This document shows, piece by piece, positions 33,410 through 46,096 of a stretch of DNA of 64,000 bases (the first letter of the stretch is position 1; each line of letters begins with the position of its first letter). A program made the translations under genes and the position numbers. The notes below the pieces were generated by a model that ran no database searches, was not told where the DNA came from, and saw only the letters and a list, made by a program, of their open reading frames with translations. The DNA is from Amoeboaphelidium protococcarum (taxonomy: Eukaryota > Aphelidiomycota > Aphelidea), in NCBI GenBank assembly GCA_023515745.1, contig JALECJ010000257.1, positions 1,428,687-1,492,686 on the forward strand. Reading direction: 5' to 3'.

Positions 33410-36400
33410 ATGAGTTAACAAGTGTTTAGAAATTGTGAAGTGCTGGTTGGTAATGCCAAGACTGCAGAGTAGTGTGATGTTGTTCTGGACAAGTAGTTTC
33501 GAGTTGTGGTGTAGAAAGCTAATGGTGGCAAGCAGTTGATAGAATTCAACTTGAGAAACTTGAAAGCTCTCATCAGCAAGTAGAATATCGAAGTTGTGAT
33601 GTAGTCGTTTGTCAAGAATCAGAATGTGATGACTATTTAACACAAGTCTGATATTGAGCAGATTATCATTGCCATTGTTGACTGTGTGAAGTGTACGTTT
33701 CCTGTGAGGCAGGTGAAGATTAGAAGTGATATCCATGCCTCCGTGAGTAGTATGGAAGGCTTGCACACAAAGACAGAGTAGATGGATCTAATTGTAGCCG
33801 TCCCTTGGAAAGAATTGAACTTTAGAAGTAGTGTGGGTACTCGGTAGATGATTGCTGGTGGAATGGTGAACACTTATGTTGCCTGTTGTCATCATTTAAA
33901 TGTACCTGTGAGTCAAGAGGCTCTATGGCTGATCAAATCTCAGTCTGGTGATTGTTGTCTCGATTTGAAATTGTTTGCTGATTTTGATAATAAGTAGGTT
34001 TTGGCCATTCTGGACGCTCTGGTTTTTAACGGCTATTATACTCGACTGGTGTTGACTGATGTCAGATTTAATAGTCCTGATATAGCACATGCTTTGATTC
34101 ATTTACTCAAATGGAATCAGGGATTGGAAGAGATTGTGTTTGGTGGTAGTAATTAGTTTCCCAAGGAGTTTCTGCACCAACTATCTGAGGCCATGAAGAA
34201 TTGTGTTCATTTGCAGAGTGTCTATTTGGATGATAATGCGATTGATGAAAAGTATACTGCTCTTTTGGGTGCAGATTTGCATTAAATGTAGAGAGGAGCT
34301 AAGGGACTGTCTTTGGCCAATTGTCAGTTGAGTAAAAAAGGCGCCGTCTCATTTCTGTCCAACTTTACCAAGTCGGGTAGTGGTGGATCTAATGCAGTTT
34401 CTCTCACTGATAGTCTTCAGTACTTGAATTTGAGTGGGAATTAATTAGGATCTGATGGCGTGTTTGCTCTAAATGAAGTGCTTCAAGTGCCCAATCAGTT
34501 GTCAGTTCTCAACTTGACCAATTGCGGCATTCCGAATTTGGAGATTTTATTTACAGCCCTGATGCGCGGATGCACTTACAGTCTTAAGGAGTTGCATCTA
34601 CAGGGCAATAGATTTAATAATGGCCAAGATTGCGTTCCTTTTGAATCGTTTTTGAAGAGCTCGCAGTCACTTTAGGTGATAAATATGAGTGAGACTAAGC
34701 TGGGTTCTGGGTAGTTGAAGTAGCTGTTCAATGCTTTGAATGAGAACATTTCGCTGCTGAATGTTCAATTATCTCTGAGAAATAATGACTTGGGAAAGAA
34801 GGATATCTCTTATATTGGTCAGATATTGCCTCAATTGATTACAGTGAGTGCTGTGGATTTTAGTGAGAATGATGTCAGTGATGATGTTGCGGCGATTGAT
34901 TTAATTGAGGGACTGGCTCGCAATATGAAGCTGAAGGTGATTAAATTGGACAAGTGTTTCTAGAAATTGTCCAAGTAGAAGAGTGCTAGTAATGTCCGCC
35001 TGTAACTGTTATTCTAAATGTAGAATGTGGTTGAACTATCGCTGAATGACAATGTTCTTGGTAAGTTTTTATCTCACTGTATGGAGAGTGTGAAGATTGC
35101 TGGAGCTGATAGCAGTAGATTGCAAAAGTTGCACTTGGTTAATAATTCTCTTGGAGATGACGGTTCATCTTCATTGTGTTTGCTGATCTCGCAGTTGCAG
35201 TAGCTGCAATATTTGGATTGTAGTCAAAATGGCTTAAGTTTTGTCGGATGGAACTTTGTGGCTAGAGCTGCGGTTTAGAATAAGTCTCTGCGCGAAATTG
35301 TTTTGCCTTTTGGAGAGATGCAAACTTTGTATAAATCTGATAAGGTGAAAGCTGAGAGATTGTTCGCAGAGTTGTAGTAAAGTTGTTCGTAAAAGAGTAG
35401 CGGATTTAATGGTGCTACTAGTGCCTTTAACCATTAATGGACATCTGGAGATAAAGCTGTTGTCTCTGGAATAATTGGTAAATGCCAATAAAAGATTGAT
35501 TAGTTGTCAAAGTATTTCGGGCTGCCTTAAAAGGTTATCGAATAAATGTCATAGAGTAAGAAGCTGTGCTCAGAGTTGGATAGCCTGGAATCTGTGATCA
35601 GCGTGGTGAATTAGCAATTTGAATCTGTTTTCAAGGCTGATCAAGATGAGACTAAGGGAGTGTTGACTTAAAGTACTCGCCCTCTGATGGACGTGTAGCA
35701 GAGAAATATGAGTGAACTGCTGCAGTACGTTGCTCGCCAGGCTGATGATAAGCTTCCGCTGATCTTTTCCAAGTTCGCGAATGATTAAAAGAAGTTTACC
35801 AGTCACGTTATGGAATCGATATAGTCGCATATTAATTACAACGCCATTAGTAGTAGCTTGGAGAAGGGTGCAGCGGTAAAATTGAATTCTCAATTTGAAC
35901 TTTCCGCCATGCAGGCTATTGGTCAGTTTAAGCAGTTGGTTATCGACTCTTACCTGCCAGTGATTGAATAGCTAAGTGATTAACTGGCGAGTGTATTAGA
36001 TGCAAAGACTTCTGAGGCTAAAGGCAGAAAGTCTGTATTGTCCAACACTCCCCAATCTGCACCAGCTAAGATTGACTCTTCTGCCGTGATTGATATTTAA
36101 TCACTAAAGGAGACTGCATCACTGGCTTCAACTTCGCCTGCATTAACTCATGTTGCTAAAGATCGCGTCAATTTGAAGAATAAGCGTAAACCTGGCGCTG
36201 CTCCATCTCGTGCATAAAGAGACAGTGTGACATCTGATGTCGTAAGTGTTTCTAACGATGCCCCTGCTGTTGCTGTTGAAAATGATAAGCATGAGGAAGT
36301 GAAAGAGGATCCTGTTGTAGTTGAAAAGGCTCTTCCAGCTGTTACTGAATCATAAGTACATGAAGAAGCAGCTGTAAGTAATGATATGTAGCCAGCTATA

Positions 36401-38556
36401 GTGGTTGAGTCTCCTGTTTAACAAGAGTAATATAAGGAGAATACTCGTGAAGTTGTTAGCGAACCTACTTAGCCGGAGCAGCAAGTTAGTCAGTAGCCTG
36501 AGCCGTAATATGAATAAGCTGCTGATATTGAAGTCAGGCAAAGTCTTGCACCAACACTTATTAATTAACGTGATAGTGCAACCGTTTCCAAGAGTTTTTA
36601 GTAGGGCTCTTTTGTGTCTGAAAATTATTTAGAGTCTCCGAATGCGACTTTAGTCGCAGAATAGACTCAGCCACTGGATTAAAATGATCACTAGGCCGTA
36701 TAGGAGTAGCCGAAGACTGTATCTGATGTCTAAGAATCCAAGGTGATTTATAATGATGCAGATCAGGTTCGTTCAGTGGAAAATGTTGAGTAGGTACTAG
36801 GAAAAGATGTTTAGTCGGATGATGCAACTGGCGCCGGTGAAGTTGTAGTCTAGAAAGATTCTGTTAATCCTCCGAGTAATGCTGTGGAAGAAGTTAAGAG
36901 CATGGTGGAGGCAGAACCTGCGATAAACAAACGTGCCTTCAAGACGTCATTAGGTAATCTTCTCGGCCAACCACCAAAACCTCGGCCGCAAGTGCAAAAT
37001 GAGTCAGGTGATGAAACTGAGTTGACTAATGCAGACGCTGCAATGCAGTAATCACAACAGCCACCAGAAGTACCTCCTATTGAATCTAAACCTGTGCCCG
37101 CTCCGAAGCCAGAGACTTAGGTTGAGTAAGTCAAAGAAGCTGATGTCAGTAAGGAAAAGGCGAGAAAGGGTTCTGGTGGTGCCAAGAAGTTTTTTGGCTT
37201 ATTCAAGAGTGGAAGCAGTTCTGATAACAAGGCGGAGGTCAAGAAGTAGGCGTCAGAAGCTAGCATTTGGTAGTAGAGTGTTGAACCTCGTCAAGTAGAA
37301 GCTCAACCTCCAGCAACTCCTCGCAAGCCGGATCCAACTTCAGTTTAAGAATAGAAACAGTCGCCTCAAATTCCATCGCGTCCGCAAGTCTAGGAGGCTG
37401 TACCGGTGTAGAAGGAGGAGAAACCGGTAGAAGCTGCGGTAGAAGAATAATAGCCAGCGTAAGTAGAAGCACAAGCACCCGCCCCGGCTCCTAAAGCTCA
37501 AAAGTTTGGCGTCAGATTACCATTTGCTGGTGGAGATTTAGGTGCAATCGGCTAGGTGAAGTTGAAATCCTTCAGCGGTGGTTAACCAAAGACTGATAGT
37601 AAGGAGGATTTGCGCGCCAATACATCTACTCCTGACAGTACGGTGGCGGCGCCTGACGTTCCATCCAAGTCTTTGAAACCGGGCACCCCATAATTTTAAG
37701 ACCCCGTTCTGTAAAAGTAGCAGTTGCCGTAGTAGTAGCCTTAGAGTCAAGTTTCTCAGGACTAGCCACCAGCGATTACTCAGTCAAAGCCCAAAATGCC
37801 CGCCGCTGGGTTTCCTGCGGCTCAGAGCCCATCTTAAGCGGCGCCTGTTGTCACTGCGCCTAAGCCTGGTTTCAAAATTCCACCTAAAGATATGCCATCT
37901 TCAGTTGATTCTGGATCAAAGAAGTCTGATGGGAGTGCCACTGCTGAATCACAAGTAGCATCTTCCTAATCTAGCCCAGTAGTGCCACAAATTCCTCAAA
38001 AGCAAGTCGTTGCAAGTCCTCCTAGCGTTGCATCCACCTCGTAATCTGGTGCAGATAGTATCAAAACTATGCTTACAGACTCTGATTAAGGAAAGACTGA
38101 GTTTTTCAGTTGGATGAATGGAAAGTGCTAGCAGCAGTCTATTACACTTTCTTAAAAGTATGATAATCTGGATGATTATTTTAAAGACGGGTGCTCCATG
38201 TTGGAATTTGTTGAGGTAAGTTGGATATAATGAAACACGATATCATTATCATTATTGTACTTGAATTGTAGAAACTATCAAAGTAAAGCGTTGGTAATTA
38301 TAAAAAGAATCCCAAGCTGATCCCTCATAAGATTGATAATATGAACATTCTCATTAGCTTTATGAAGGATAAGCTAGATCTCCCTCAGACTCAGAGTATA
38401 CTGGCAGAAGGTAATTGCAACGTATCCGGTTAATAATTTAATCTCAAATTGCCCTTCCATTCTCATATTTTGTGCGTTGTTTATGTAGAGCTTGTAAATG
38501 CTGAGCATAAGAAGGTGTTGCTATTCATGAGCATATTGAGCAAGAAGTATCCATGA
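33410..38556 (+). CDS. CARMIL-like leucine-rich repeat actin regulator (1696 aa)
   Basis: Exon 1 is 33410-38215, a 56-bp intron follows (GTAAGT...TTGTAG), exon 2 is 38272-38556. Residues 1-130 look like the non-canonical PH domain of CARMIL. Residues about 180-680 are leucine-rich repeats of the long RNase-inhibitor type (LSVLNLTNCGIPNLEILF, LKELHLQGNRFNNG, LQYLDCSQNG). A helical dimerisation region follows. At 912-935 LTHVAKDRVNLKNKRKPGAA matches the capping-protein-interaction motif L-x-H-x-x-x-x-R ... R-K-P. A long Pro/Gln-rich tail and a small folded C-terminal end (residues 1560-1696) follow. CARMIL uncaps actin filament ends by binding capping protein, at the leading edge. The Gln-rich tail uses many TAG/TAA codons. 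Confidence 0.88.
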
Positions 38557-38868
38557 TGATGTAATTTTAAAGAAGGCTATGTTTGGGATGTATATTATTT
38601 TATGCGCTTTAAACACTACCGCTTGGTGTCGATTAAATCGCGTTATAGGTGATAAAATGTAGTGAACTTTTAATATATTCTATGATGATTATGATGATGT
38701 TTGGTGTTTAAATGATGGTCTATTAATAGCGTTTTTACATCAAATCTAATGACAACGCCAGCTTCTTATAATTATTTAATATCCTTTTTAAAATATAATA
38801 TAAAATTGTCTTGTGAACTTTTTGTATTATATAGGAGCAAAACCTGTTTATTTAAGGTGAGAGTTGAG
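38557..38868. other. Intergenic DNA between CARMIL and kinase 2
   Basis: 312 bp, very AT-rich, no gene seen. Confidence 0.5.
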
Positions 38869-40944
38869 ATGTCAGCATAAACTCAAAGTGTAAGAAGTGG
38901 AATCAACAACAATGTGATATCCTTGACTGATTTCGGCGCCGTGATTCCGGGTGTAACTTTCACGGTTGTTGTGGTGCTCGTTATCGTAATTCTTTTGGTA
39001 TCCATTGCTACAAGTATTCTGCTGGGTATATACTGCGGCAAGTTGAAGCGGAGACGTCAGAATGGCAATTCAAACATTAATAACAAGCAAAGGAAATAAG
39101 GCGATGTACCACTCGGTGTAATCAACGATACGAGTATGCTCAACTCTGGTGATACCTCACTAAGCCTTTACAGGAATCGCGGTGAAACAACGGCTCTTCG
39201 CATGCAGAATACGACCATGTACACTGAAGGTAAAACACTGGCTCTCCCGGGATTCCTGATGTTAATATCCGAGCTTGACTTCAGCTTGGGGAAAGCTTTT
39301 GCTGAAGGTGGTGCTGGCACAGTGTACTTGGGTGAGTTGAAAAATGAATCCGCCATCAAGAGAATGGGTGGGGAGACGAGCTGTGTCGTTAAAGTCATGA
39401 AACCGATTGAGGACGCTTCAGTTGATGATGCTATGGCCCTGTTTAATCATGAGATATCCATCGTATGGCTTCTTAACGAGTGCCCGAATGTAATTCGCCT
39501 AATTGGTTACTGTCCTCAGCCGTCAATGATCCTGTTGAAGTACTATCCACTGGGCAGTCTTGAAGATTTGATTCATAAAAACGGAACTGGTGGTGAGTCT
39601 AATAAATAGCCTTTAGTACCTGATAATCAATGGACACCAAAGTTCATACTGAGAATGATGCGAGATGTTGCCAATGGTCTCGCTGATATGCATGACAATG
39701 GTCTTGTGCATAACGATGTCAAACCAGGTAATGTATTGCTGGACAAGTAATAGGGCAATGGCGAGTTGTACTGTGTGCTGTGTGATTTCGGCGTCACATC
39801 AATCGTTGATGGCAGCCTATTGCGCGTGAAAGCTTATCAGAAGTCTCGCATCAAAGGTGCCTCTCTCGTGTACGCCGCACCTGAAGTTCTGCTTGCATTT
39901 TAAAACAACCTGGATATCGATGAAATTGCAGAACCAGAGAGAATTAAAGCTGGCGATGTGTATGCATTCAGTATGGTTGTGTATGAGCTAACGTAGCGCC
40001 GTATTCCATGGTGGGATGTCGATGATCTGGAGGAAATTTCTCGATCTGTGATGACTGGCGTCCGGCCTAAACTGGGTAAATCATTGTATGAACGCGCTCA
40101 AACTGATCCATACTTGAATCTGATTATCTCTATTATGGAGCGATGTCAGCATTAAGATCCTTTCTAGAGAATGTCATTCAGCGCAGTGGTAGATGAGATT
40201 GGTGAGAGGTTGGGCACGTCGAAGCGATAAAAGACTCGCACGGATATGAATGTGCGTCAAATGCTATTCGACAATGCCAAGTCAACTCAGATCAAGAAGA
40301 TGGAAACGTAAGCTAAAATAATGTCTGGTGGTCAGGCATCATAATCTTTTGCACCTGCCCCTAATGCTAGTAATAAAAATATGCTGATGCAGTCTCAACA
40401 ACTAATGCCATAATATCAGTAGGCTGCATTCGGCAAGAATGATTTTAATAATATACCGTAGCAATCCAGTAGCAATGGTAATAGGTATTCTCAAGCTTAG
40501 TAATAATCAACCTCAATGGCATCTCAATCTAATGTAAATCTGCAGAGAGCTGTATCTCAGAGACAAGCGCCGTAGAATCAAGTCAATTTGCAACGTGCCG
40601 CATCATAGAGATAGTAACCAGCAATCTCAATGTATTAGGCTAATCCTATTGTTTAATAGTAGTAGTAGTAACAATCATAGTAGCAGCTGATGCAGTACCC
40701 TGCTGGAGTCTTGCCTAGTATTTCGGATATTCCGACTACCGGCCCTCCCCCTCCAGCTGTCAACAATCGCAATATCAATGTCAATGTCAATAATAGTTTG
40801 GACCAGCTTCAACCATCGCAAGAGCAATAATAAATGCCAAAGCAATAGTAGCCTCCATATACTAAACCACTCTTAGTGGACGATAATGCAACTCAACTTG
40901 GAGATATGCTTGACAAGATTTTGATAAATTTGAAAGACTAATGA
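38869..40944 (+). CDS. Membrane-anchored protein kinase, paralogue 2 (691 aa)
   Basis: Single exon from ATG 38869 to TGA 40942. Layout as in the kinase at 16529: about 25 polar residues, one transmembrane helix (FTVVVVLVIVILLVSIATSI), a basic stop-transfer KLKRRRQ, linker, kinase domain, then a long Gln/Asn-rich tail. Kinase motifs: AFAEGGAGTVYLGE, CVVKVMKP, catalytic loop LVHNDVKPGNVLLD (Asp283, HND instead of HRD), CDFGVTS (Asp306), APEVLL, AGDVYAFSMVVYEL. Unlike paralogue 1, DFG is intact. The shared piece EGKTLALPGFL / QGKTLAMPGFL just before the kinase domain shows common descent. The Gln tail after about 470 contains repeated NLQRA(V/A)SQRQ. Confidence 0.92.
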
Positions 40945-41047
40945 ATAGAATGTTTGCATCTATTGTATCACTACTACTTTGCACTATACTGCAGATCAAG
41001 CTTTTTTAAAATATCATGCACTTTAACTATATTTCAATCATAATACT

Positions 41048-41888
41048 TCATAGGTAATAAAATCCAATGGCAAATCCAGCACCAAAAACCCCACTCATTG
41101 GAATACTTGAGGCGTACTCTTTCAAGACTTAATATTACTGCACAGCGTAGTCGATCATTGGAAGAGCATTACGCACTTGATCTACCCGTTCCCAGTTCAC
41201 TTTAATAAAGTCATAATCTATCAGAAACTACATACATATAAACCTCGCATAGTGATATTCAATCCAATAATAATAATAAAATAATAAATAATCTTACGTT
41301 GGATATAAACCATACGGCAGAGAATGTAGCAACGTACGCACCCAACTACCTTCTCACCAGACTGCCAGCGAATGCACCACCACATCCTATAGTAAGAGGA
41401 TAGTAGAGCTGTTGACGCGTCTCAGGATTTCGCAACTATTCAGACCAGTGCCTAACGTGATAATTTATGAATCTAAGTAGTTAAGTAGCCACTCGCGCCA
41501 CCACATTACCCATAAAAGTATAATCTTGCGAGAAGTTTGAGCTATCAGATAAAGAGTCGTAGTCACTGTCAGCGAAATCATTATTATCATCCTGATCATT
41601 TCTCACATTACTCCGTTATTGCTAAATTAATGATAGTATATTACCAGAGTTGAGACTCTCACTAATACTTCCTATGGATGTGATCCCCAACGATTGTCTA
41701 TTCAGATTACTTGAACCATTGCCATCATTAATATCGCTCTCATCCGGCGAAAAGCAGTGTAAATGTCTTGAACCTGATGCATTATGTTAAAGGCGAAAGT
41801 AATAATACCCAATAATTGTATTAACTCCAAAGAGTATCCTTATAGGTTTCGGTCTATATAACAATAGACTTTGCCTTGGTAAATTCAT
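41048..41888 (-). CDS. FUN14-family mitochondrial outer-membrane protein (256 aa)
   Basis: Exon 1 41298-41888, intron 41228-41297 (70 bp, GTAAGA...TGTAG), exon 2 41048-41227. The FUN14 core reads YPLTIGCGGAFAGSLVRRQLG, then AVWFISNFLIDYDFIKVNW and ends in a Gly-rich helix GVFGAGFAIGFYYL at the extreme C-terminus. In animals FUNDC1 recruits LC3/Atg8 through an acidic YxxL motif for mitophagy. Here the acidic stretch DFADSDYDSLSDSS offers YDSL (110-113) before the first membrane helix, as in FUNDC1. An extra N-terminal hydrophobic segment (ILFGVNTIIGYYYF) is present. Family assignment likely; the Atg8-binding role is inferred. Confidence 0.75.
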
Positions 41889-42065
41889 CTCACTAGAATT
41901 ATAACAACGCGCGCTTCAAACAAAAGTAAAAAGGCTTTGCCTTCACGTCAAGAGATCTCGCTCGACTTGGAGAGATTCAAATTATAGAAAGAGAATGCTA
42001 CGAAGGAAAGTACTTAAAGCCACTTATAGTTCGATTCAAAAGAGACTATATCGTACAAAAAGTGT

Positions 42066-43925
42066 TCACTATTTCCCGCTGGTACCTTGTCGTCTACTGG
42101 TAGATCTGGTGGCAACCCGAGTTCTGGTACTTCCTAAAGAGGCCTTTTCAGGCTACATTTTAGTCACGGTAGAAGATTATTACTCAACGTCCATGCTATC
42201 ATTTATAAGCGATACATTCCCACCTATAGCGCCGCGGGTATCTTGCATACTTACTTGAGAGTTTTGATTAGTAACATCTTTCCAGAAAGCATCGCCACTA
42301 ATAGACTACTCCATGGCCAATTCAACCAGCTGAATCGCTTAAGATTCTGAAGCTGATTCATTCAATGCAGATTAGTAAAGGTCCACTGCCATATCAAATT
42401 CGCCCATCACATGATAAACATAGCCTAGTAGTTCTTTCGTGTAAGAACTAGGCCATAGAGACATTGACTTTTTCAACAGTGCCAAAGCCTGATCAATCTG
42501 TCCAGTTTGAACGCAGCAATATCCGAAATTAGTCAGATATGTTCCCATGAAAGAATCACTGTAGTTTTGATCAAGTACCACCTGGAGACATGACTGCAGA
42601 TAACCATAAGCTTCGTCAATGCGGTTCGCATCTCGGAGGCAATAGGACGCGTATTGAATGATGAGTTACAAATCATTGTCACCGCGGCATCGTTCCAAGC
42701 ACTGCTTATACAATGATTGCGCCAACTGTGGATTCGCCTCTTCATATTCACCAGCCATCAGTAGGAGAAGTACATGACTATCAGTACATTTCATAGCCTG
42801 ACTGTACGCTATAATCGCTGCATCTGACTCTTTATTCATTGAGAATGCATGGCCAAGACCAAGCCAACCATCCACAAACTATGGATCAATAGATGTACAC
42901 TGCGAAAAGTACCGCTTGCTCATTGCATACTTCCTGGTTGACAGGTAGTACAAACCCACAATGTACCAAGTGAGTGCATATTCGGGATAGTGAGTGGCAA
43001 AGGAGGATCCAATCTCATACAATTTCACATTATCATTCAACTGGAACAGACAGTCGCCATATAAATGAATAATACGCGGATCATACCTGTCACCATCGTA
43101 TAAGTCTTCCAGTATCGCAACAGCTTCCGGGTATCTATGCAGATGCATATAGTCAATTGCCTGTTTACATTTGTAGTCGATCTGATTGTGGACAATGTTA
43201 GCAATCTGAGTATCACCAGGATAATCCAGATCAAGTTTATGAGCATACAAACACTTTACAGCGTCTGTGACCCACTTTTAGTCGAAGCATTCACTAAAAT
43301 GTAGAGACTTTAAGAGTCTAGATGCCTCTTTAGAAGGAAGCGATCCAGACGAAGATAATTGCTACAACGCTTCCACATTCATTGGATCAATCTATAGACA
43401 TTAGGTGTAATCAAGACGAGATTACTCCCAATTACCAAGACTACTATGTACTTGCGCTCTTATTTAATAACATTTGGCCAACATGGGAGTTGAGGACTAT
43501 TTTTAATTACCAGAACTATTAGTATTGTTATCAATGCAGATGTTGAGTATTGCCAAGGCTTCGTTCAACTGATCCAATTTGAGTTGGCACTGTGCTCTAA
43601 CTAGAGCGAGTTCACCAAGATCATTATCATCATCATTATTAGTATTGGAGTTGAATTTATTTAACATTTGCAGCACTCTTTCATACTCTCCTCTAGTGAC
43701 TAAAATAGCTGATAATTTAATCAAATCTGCAGAGTTCTGAGATAAACTATAGGAATATTAAGCCCAATGGAGTGCATTGTCCAGATCCAGATACAGTAGA
43801 GCCTAATCCCTTTTATTCTGAAACTGCTCAAGGCAAGTCAGCGTCATCTGCGTGTCATTAAGTGGAATCTTTTACGATGACTGCTGCCTTCTTCTAGTAC
43901 CGACTTCAGGAACATTGAACAGCAT
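42066..43925 (-). CDS. CDC16: Anaphase-promoting complex subunit 6 / Cdc16 (619 aa)
   Basis: TPR subunit of the APC/C ubiquitin ligase that drives mitotic exit. Single exon from ATG 43925 to TGA 42066. At least eight TPR-like helical pairs are visible. The diagnostic Cdc16 segment is ALTWYIVGLYYLSTRKYAMS followed by KRYFSQCTSIDPQFVDGWLG and LGHAFSMNKESDAAIIAYSQ, matching the family W-x-x-[LV]-G ... YF ... GW-x-G-x-GH pattern. Later repeats include YLTNFGYCCVQTGQIDQALAL. The C-terminus after residue 560 is a Ser/Thr/Gln-rich tail, as in other Cdc16 proteins. Length agrees with the family (600-840 aa). Confidence 0.9.
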
Positions 43926-44415
43926 ATTCAGAATAATAGCAGTGGGTGAAAGATTTATAATTAGGAGTTATACCGAGTTGTACGAACCAAAAATATTATG
44001 CAATGCTATTGGGGTAGAGAAAAGCAGAGAAGTTACTGAAGACGGAGAAAGTGAGAAGCGCTGAGCTGAAACAACGCGACAAGAAACAGCGTCTTTTGGG
44101 AGGGCGGAGAGAGTGAGCAGTACAATAAGACAGTTCAAGCTGTTGTGAAATGTTGAAATCTTCAACAAGCATCATACAGTACAAGTAGGTAGAGAGATCT
44201 TAATTATCGCATTCATTTAATACCTGTGGCGCGTGCATATCCCGTACAACACACACACACACACACACACGTTGTGGAGTCAGTCAATAATCTCACTGCA
44301 ATGCTCTTGTATTGAATTTAATGACACGTAAATCTCCTGACAAAGGCTCTCAATCTATTTACAAAGTTCTACTCTCAAGTCTAATTATTTCAAGTGGAGT
44401 CTACAGATATCGTTC
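43926..44415. other. Intergenic DNA with an (AC)n microsatellite
   Basis: No gene seen. Upstream of APC6 on the minus strand and downstream of the small ORF at 44416. Confidence 0.5.
44249..44270. repeat. (AC)11 microsatellite
   Basis: Uninterrupted AC dinucleotide run. Confidence 0.95.
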
Positions 44416-44757
44416 TCAGAGAATGTTTTTTAAAACAGGTAAATGATGGTGTGCTTACTTTAATTTTTATTGCTTATTTAATTCAGCATTTTATTCCATC
44501 AATTTATACCACTCTTGAAATTGCTCTATAGTTTCCAAGTCTTTCAGTGCTGCTTTTGTATTAGTAATGCCTAGTTTCTCGTTGTCTCCGTCGGGCATAG
44601 TGGCAATTTTATCATTTAGATCACTTTTGTCATCCTGATCTATATTGTTCTTCTTCATGAGATCATTGAGCTTGCTAAACACTCTACGATCCTTATCGCT
44701 AAAGTCAATATTACCTTCCCACTCTTACAGCAATTAACCAATGTCTGTGATCATCAT
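44416..44757 (-). CDS. Small acidic hypothetical protein (113 aa)
   Basis: Open from ATG 44757 to TGA 44416. It starts MMITDIGQLLQEWEGNIDF and is rich in Asp, Lys, Asn and Leu, helical in character (VFSKLNDLMKKNNIDQDD). The same frame stays open for about 35 codons upstream of this ATG, so an earlier exon is possible. No family recognised. Confidence 0.4.
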
Positions 44758-44937
44758 TTCTCTGCGATCTCCGTTGTGGGACGTTATGATATTTTCATCT
44801 GACGCGAGACGGAAAAAACCACTGCCGCAGTTCAGTATGTCTCATCAAAGCTGTGACTAGGAAGATTCTGTGATGGTATGGTACTTTATTTACTTCAATG
44901 TTACAAAATGTTTGTTAATTAAACGTGCACATTATAA

Positions 44938-46096
44938 TCATGCCTGAGTAATGTTCTTTTTCTTATCAGCCAACTCAGCCAGAATCTTGGTGGTGTTGGT
45001 GTGCATAGTATGATTTTGCATGCTCTGTAGTCTGTGACAGGTGGTGTTCATCCTTTGTGCAGCCTAATCTCTCATGGATTCGAATCTCTTGACGATTGCA
45101 GTCTTGTTGGCACGCGTATAACAAAATGGCACTTGTACCAGTGTGCTGGCCAACGACATTCCAGATGTTCCAGCTCCGAAAGTACCCAGGCCAATGCCTA
45201 TGCCCGCGACTGCTGCAGCGATACCAGCGGTTCCAATAACAGTGAGGATAGATACGCCGAGTGTTGCCAGTCCAGCCACCACTCCAAAACCTTCCATGGA
45301 TAATGTCAGAACTTCCTTTGTACAATCGCGTCCATTTTCAGTGCACAGCATTCCACATCTGTACGGCTTTTGTGGTGGACAGTTCTCAGAGCATACTACA
45401 GAATTTCAAGTGCATTATAAACATGACAGTTATAATAAGCCATGCATAAAAATAGGAACTTACAGTATCCGTGACGAGTGTAACCTTCAGGACATTTATC
45501 ATAGCACAGCAGACCCTCGCGTTCTTGAGTGGTTTAATTACAGGCTACATTATACAAAACTAGTCACTTAAACTCATTGAGATAGAGCAAAACATTACCT
45601 AATGGTTTTCCAAATCCTCTGAACTTTCCCTTCATAAAGCCAGTTGAGCAGAATGGACCGCGGCCAGTATGATTAGCAGGACATGGCTTGTAGCAGAGAG
45701 CACTACACAGATCAAGAATCAAACGGATGTAAGTTGTGTCCAATATCATCACGCTTACCCTGAACGTTCGCGCCCATTAACACATGTGTTGGCAAAGTTT
45801 GGCTTTCCAATAGCAAAGTTTTACAACCAACACGCACTACACAGTTGAAACAACGATATATCATATCATACAGAATAGAAAAGTCTAACTTACGGCGAAT
45901 CTTCGTAATCACCAGATACAGCATCGATAGGAGTCGGCCTGGTAACATTAAGGTTGCGCTCAAGCATCGTTGCATTCAGAGCAGAAGAATTGTATTGCTT
46001 CAATCTTGAGGCACCATACTATCGCTGATACACCTATGGGTCAGCTTTAGAGCTAAGTGCAACCAGCAATGTCAATACAGCAGCGCGAACAAACAT
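44938..46096 (-). CDS. Secreted Cys-rich protein with Gly-rich hydrophobic segment (307 aa, five exons)
   Basis: Exons 45894-46096, 45759-45836, 45599-45702, 45464-45544 and 44938-45395, joined by four introns of 54-68 bp (GTAAGT, GTAAGC, GTAATG, GTAAGT donors; TGTAG acceptors); all phases agree. The protein starts with a signal peptide (MFVRAAVLTLLVALSSKADP). A Cys-rich middle follows with repeated pairs such as LCYKPCPANHTGRGPFCSTG, LLCYDKCPEGYTRHG and CSENCPPQKPYRCGMLC. Then comes a 40-residue Gly/Ala-rich hydrophobic stretch (GFGVVAGLATLGVSILTVIG and on) that could insert in membranes, and a polar helical tail. I do not recognise the family. Four introns make it the most intron-rich clear gene here. 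Confidence 0.8.

Noticed and set aside
41995-42258. Plus-strand open frame near the end of APC6
   Set aside because: Antisense to the APC6 tail; no features.
44249-44270. AC microsatellite as a CRISPR-like or regulatory repeat
   Set aside because: Plain dinucleotide repeat without spacers. No CRISPR array is present in the window.
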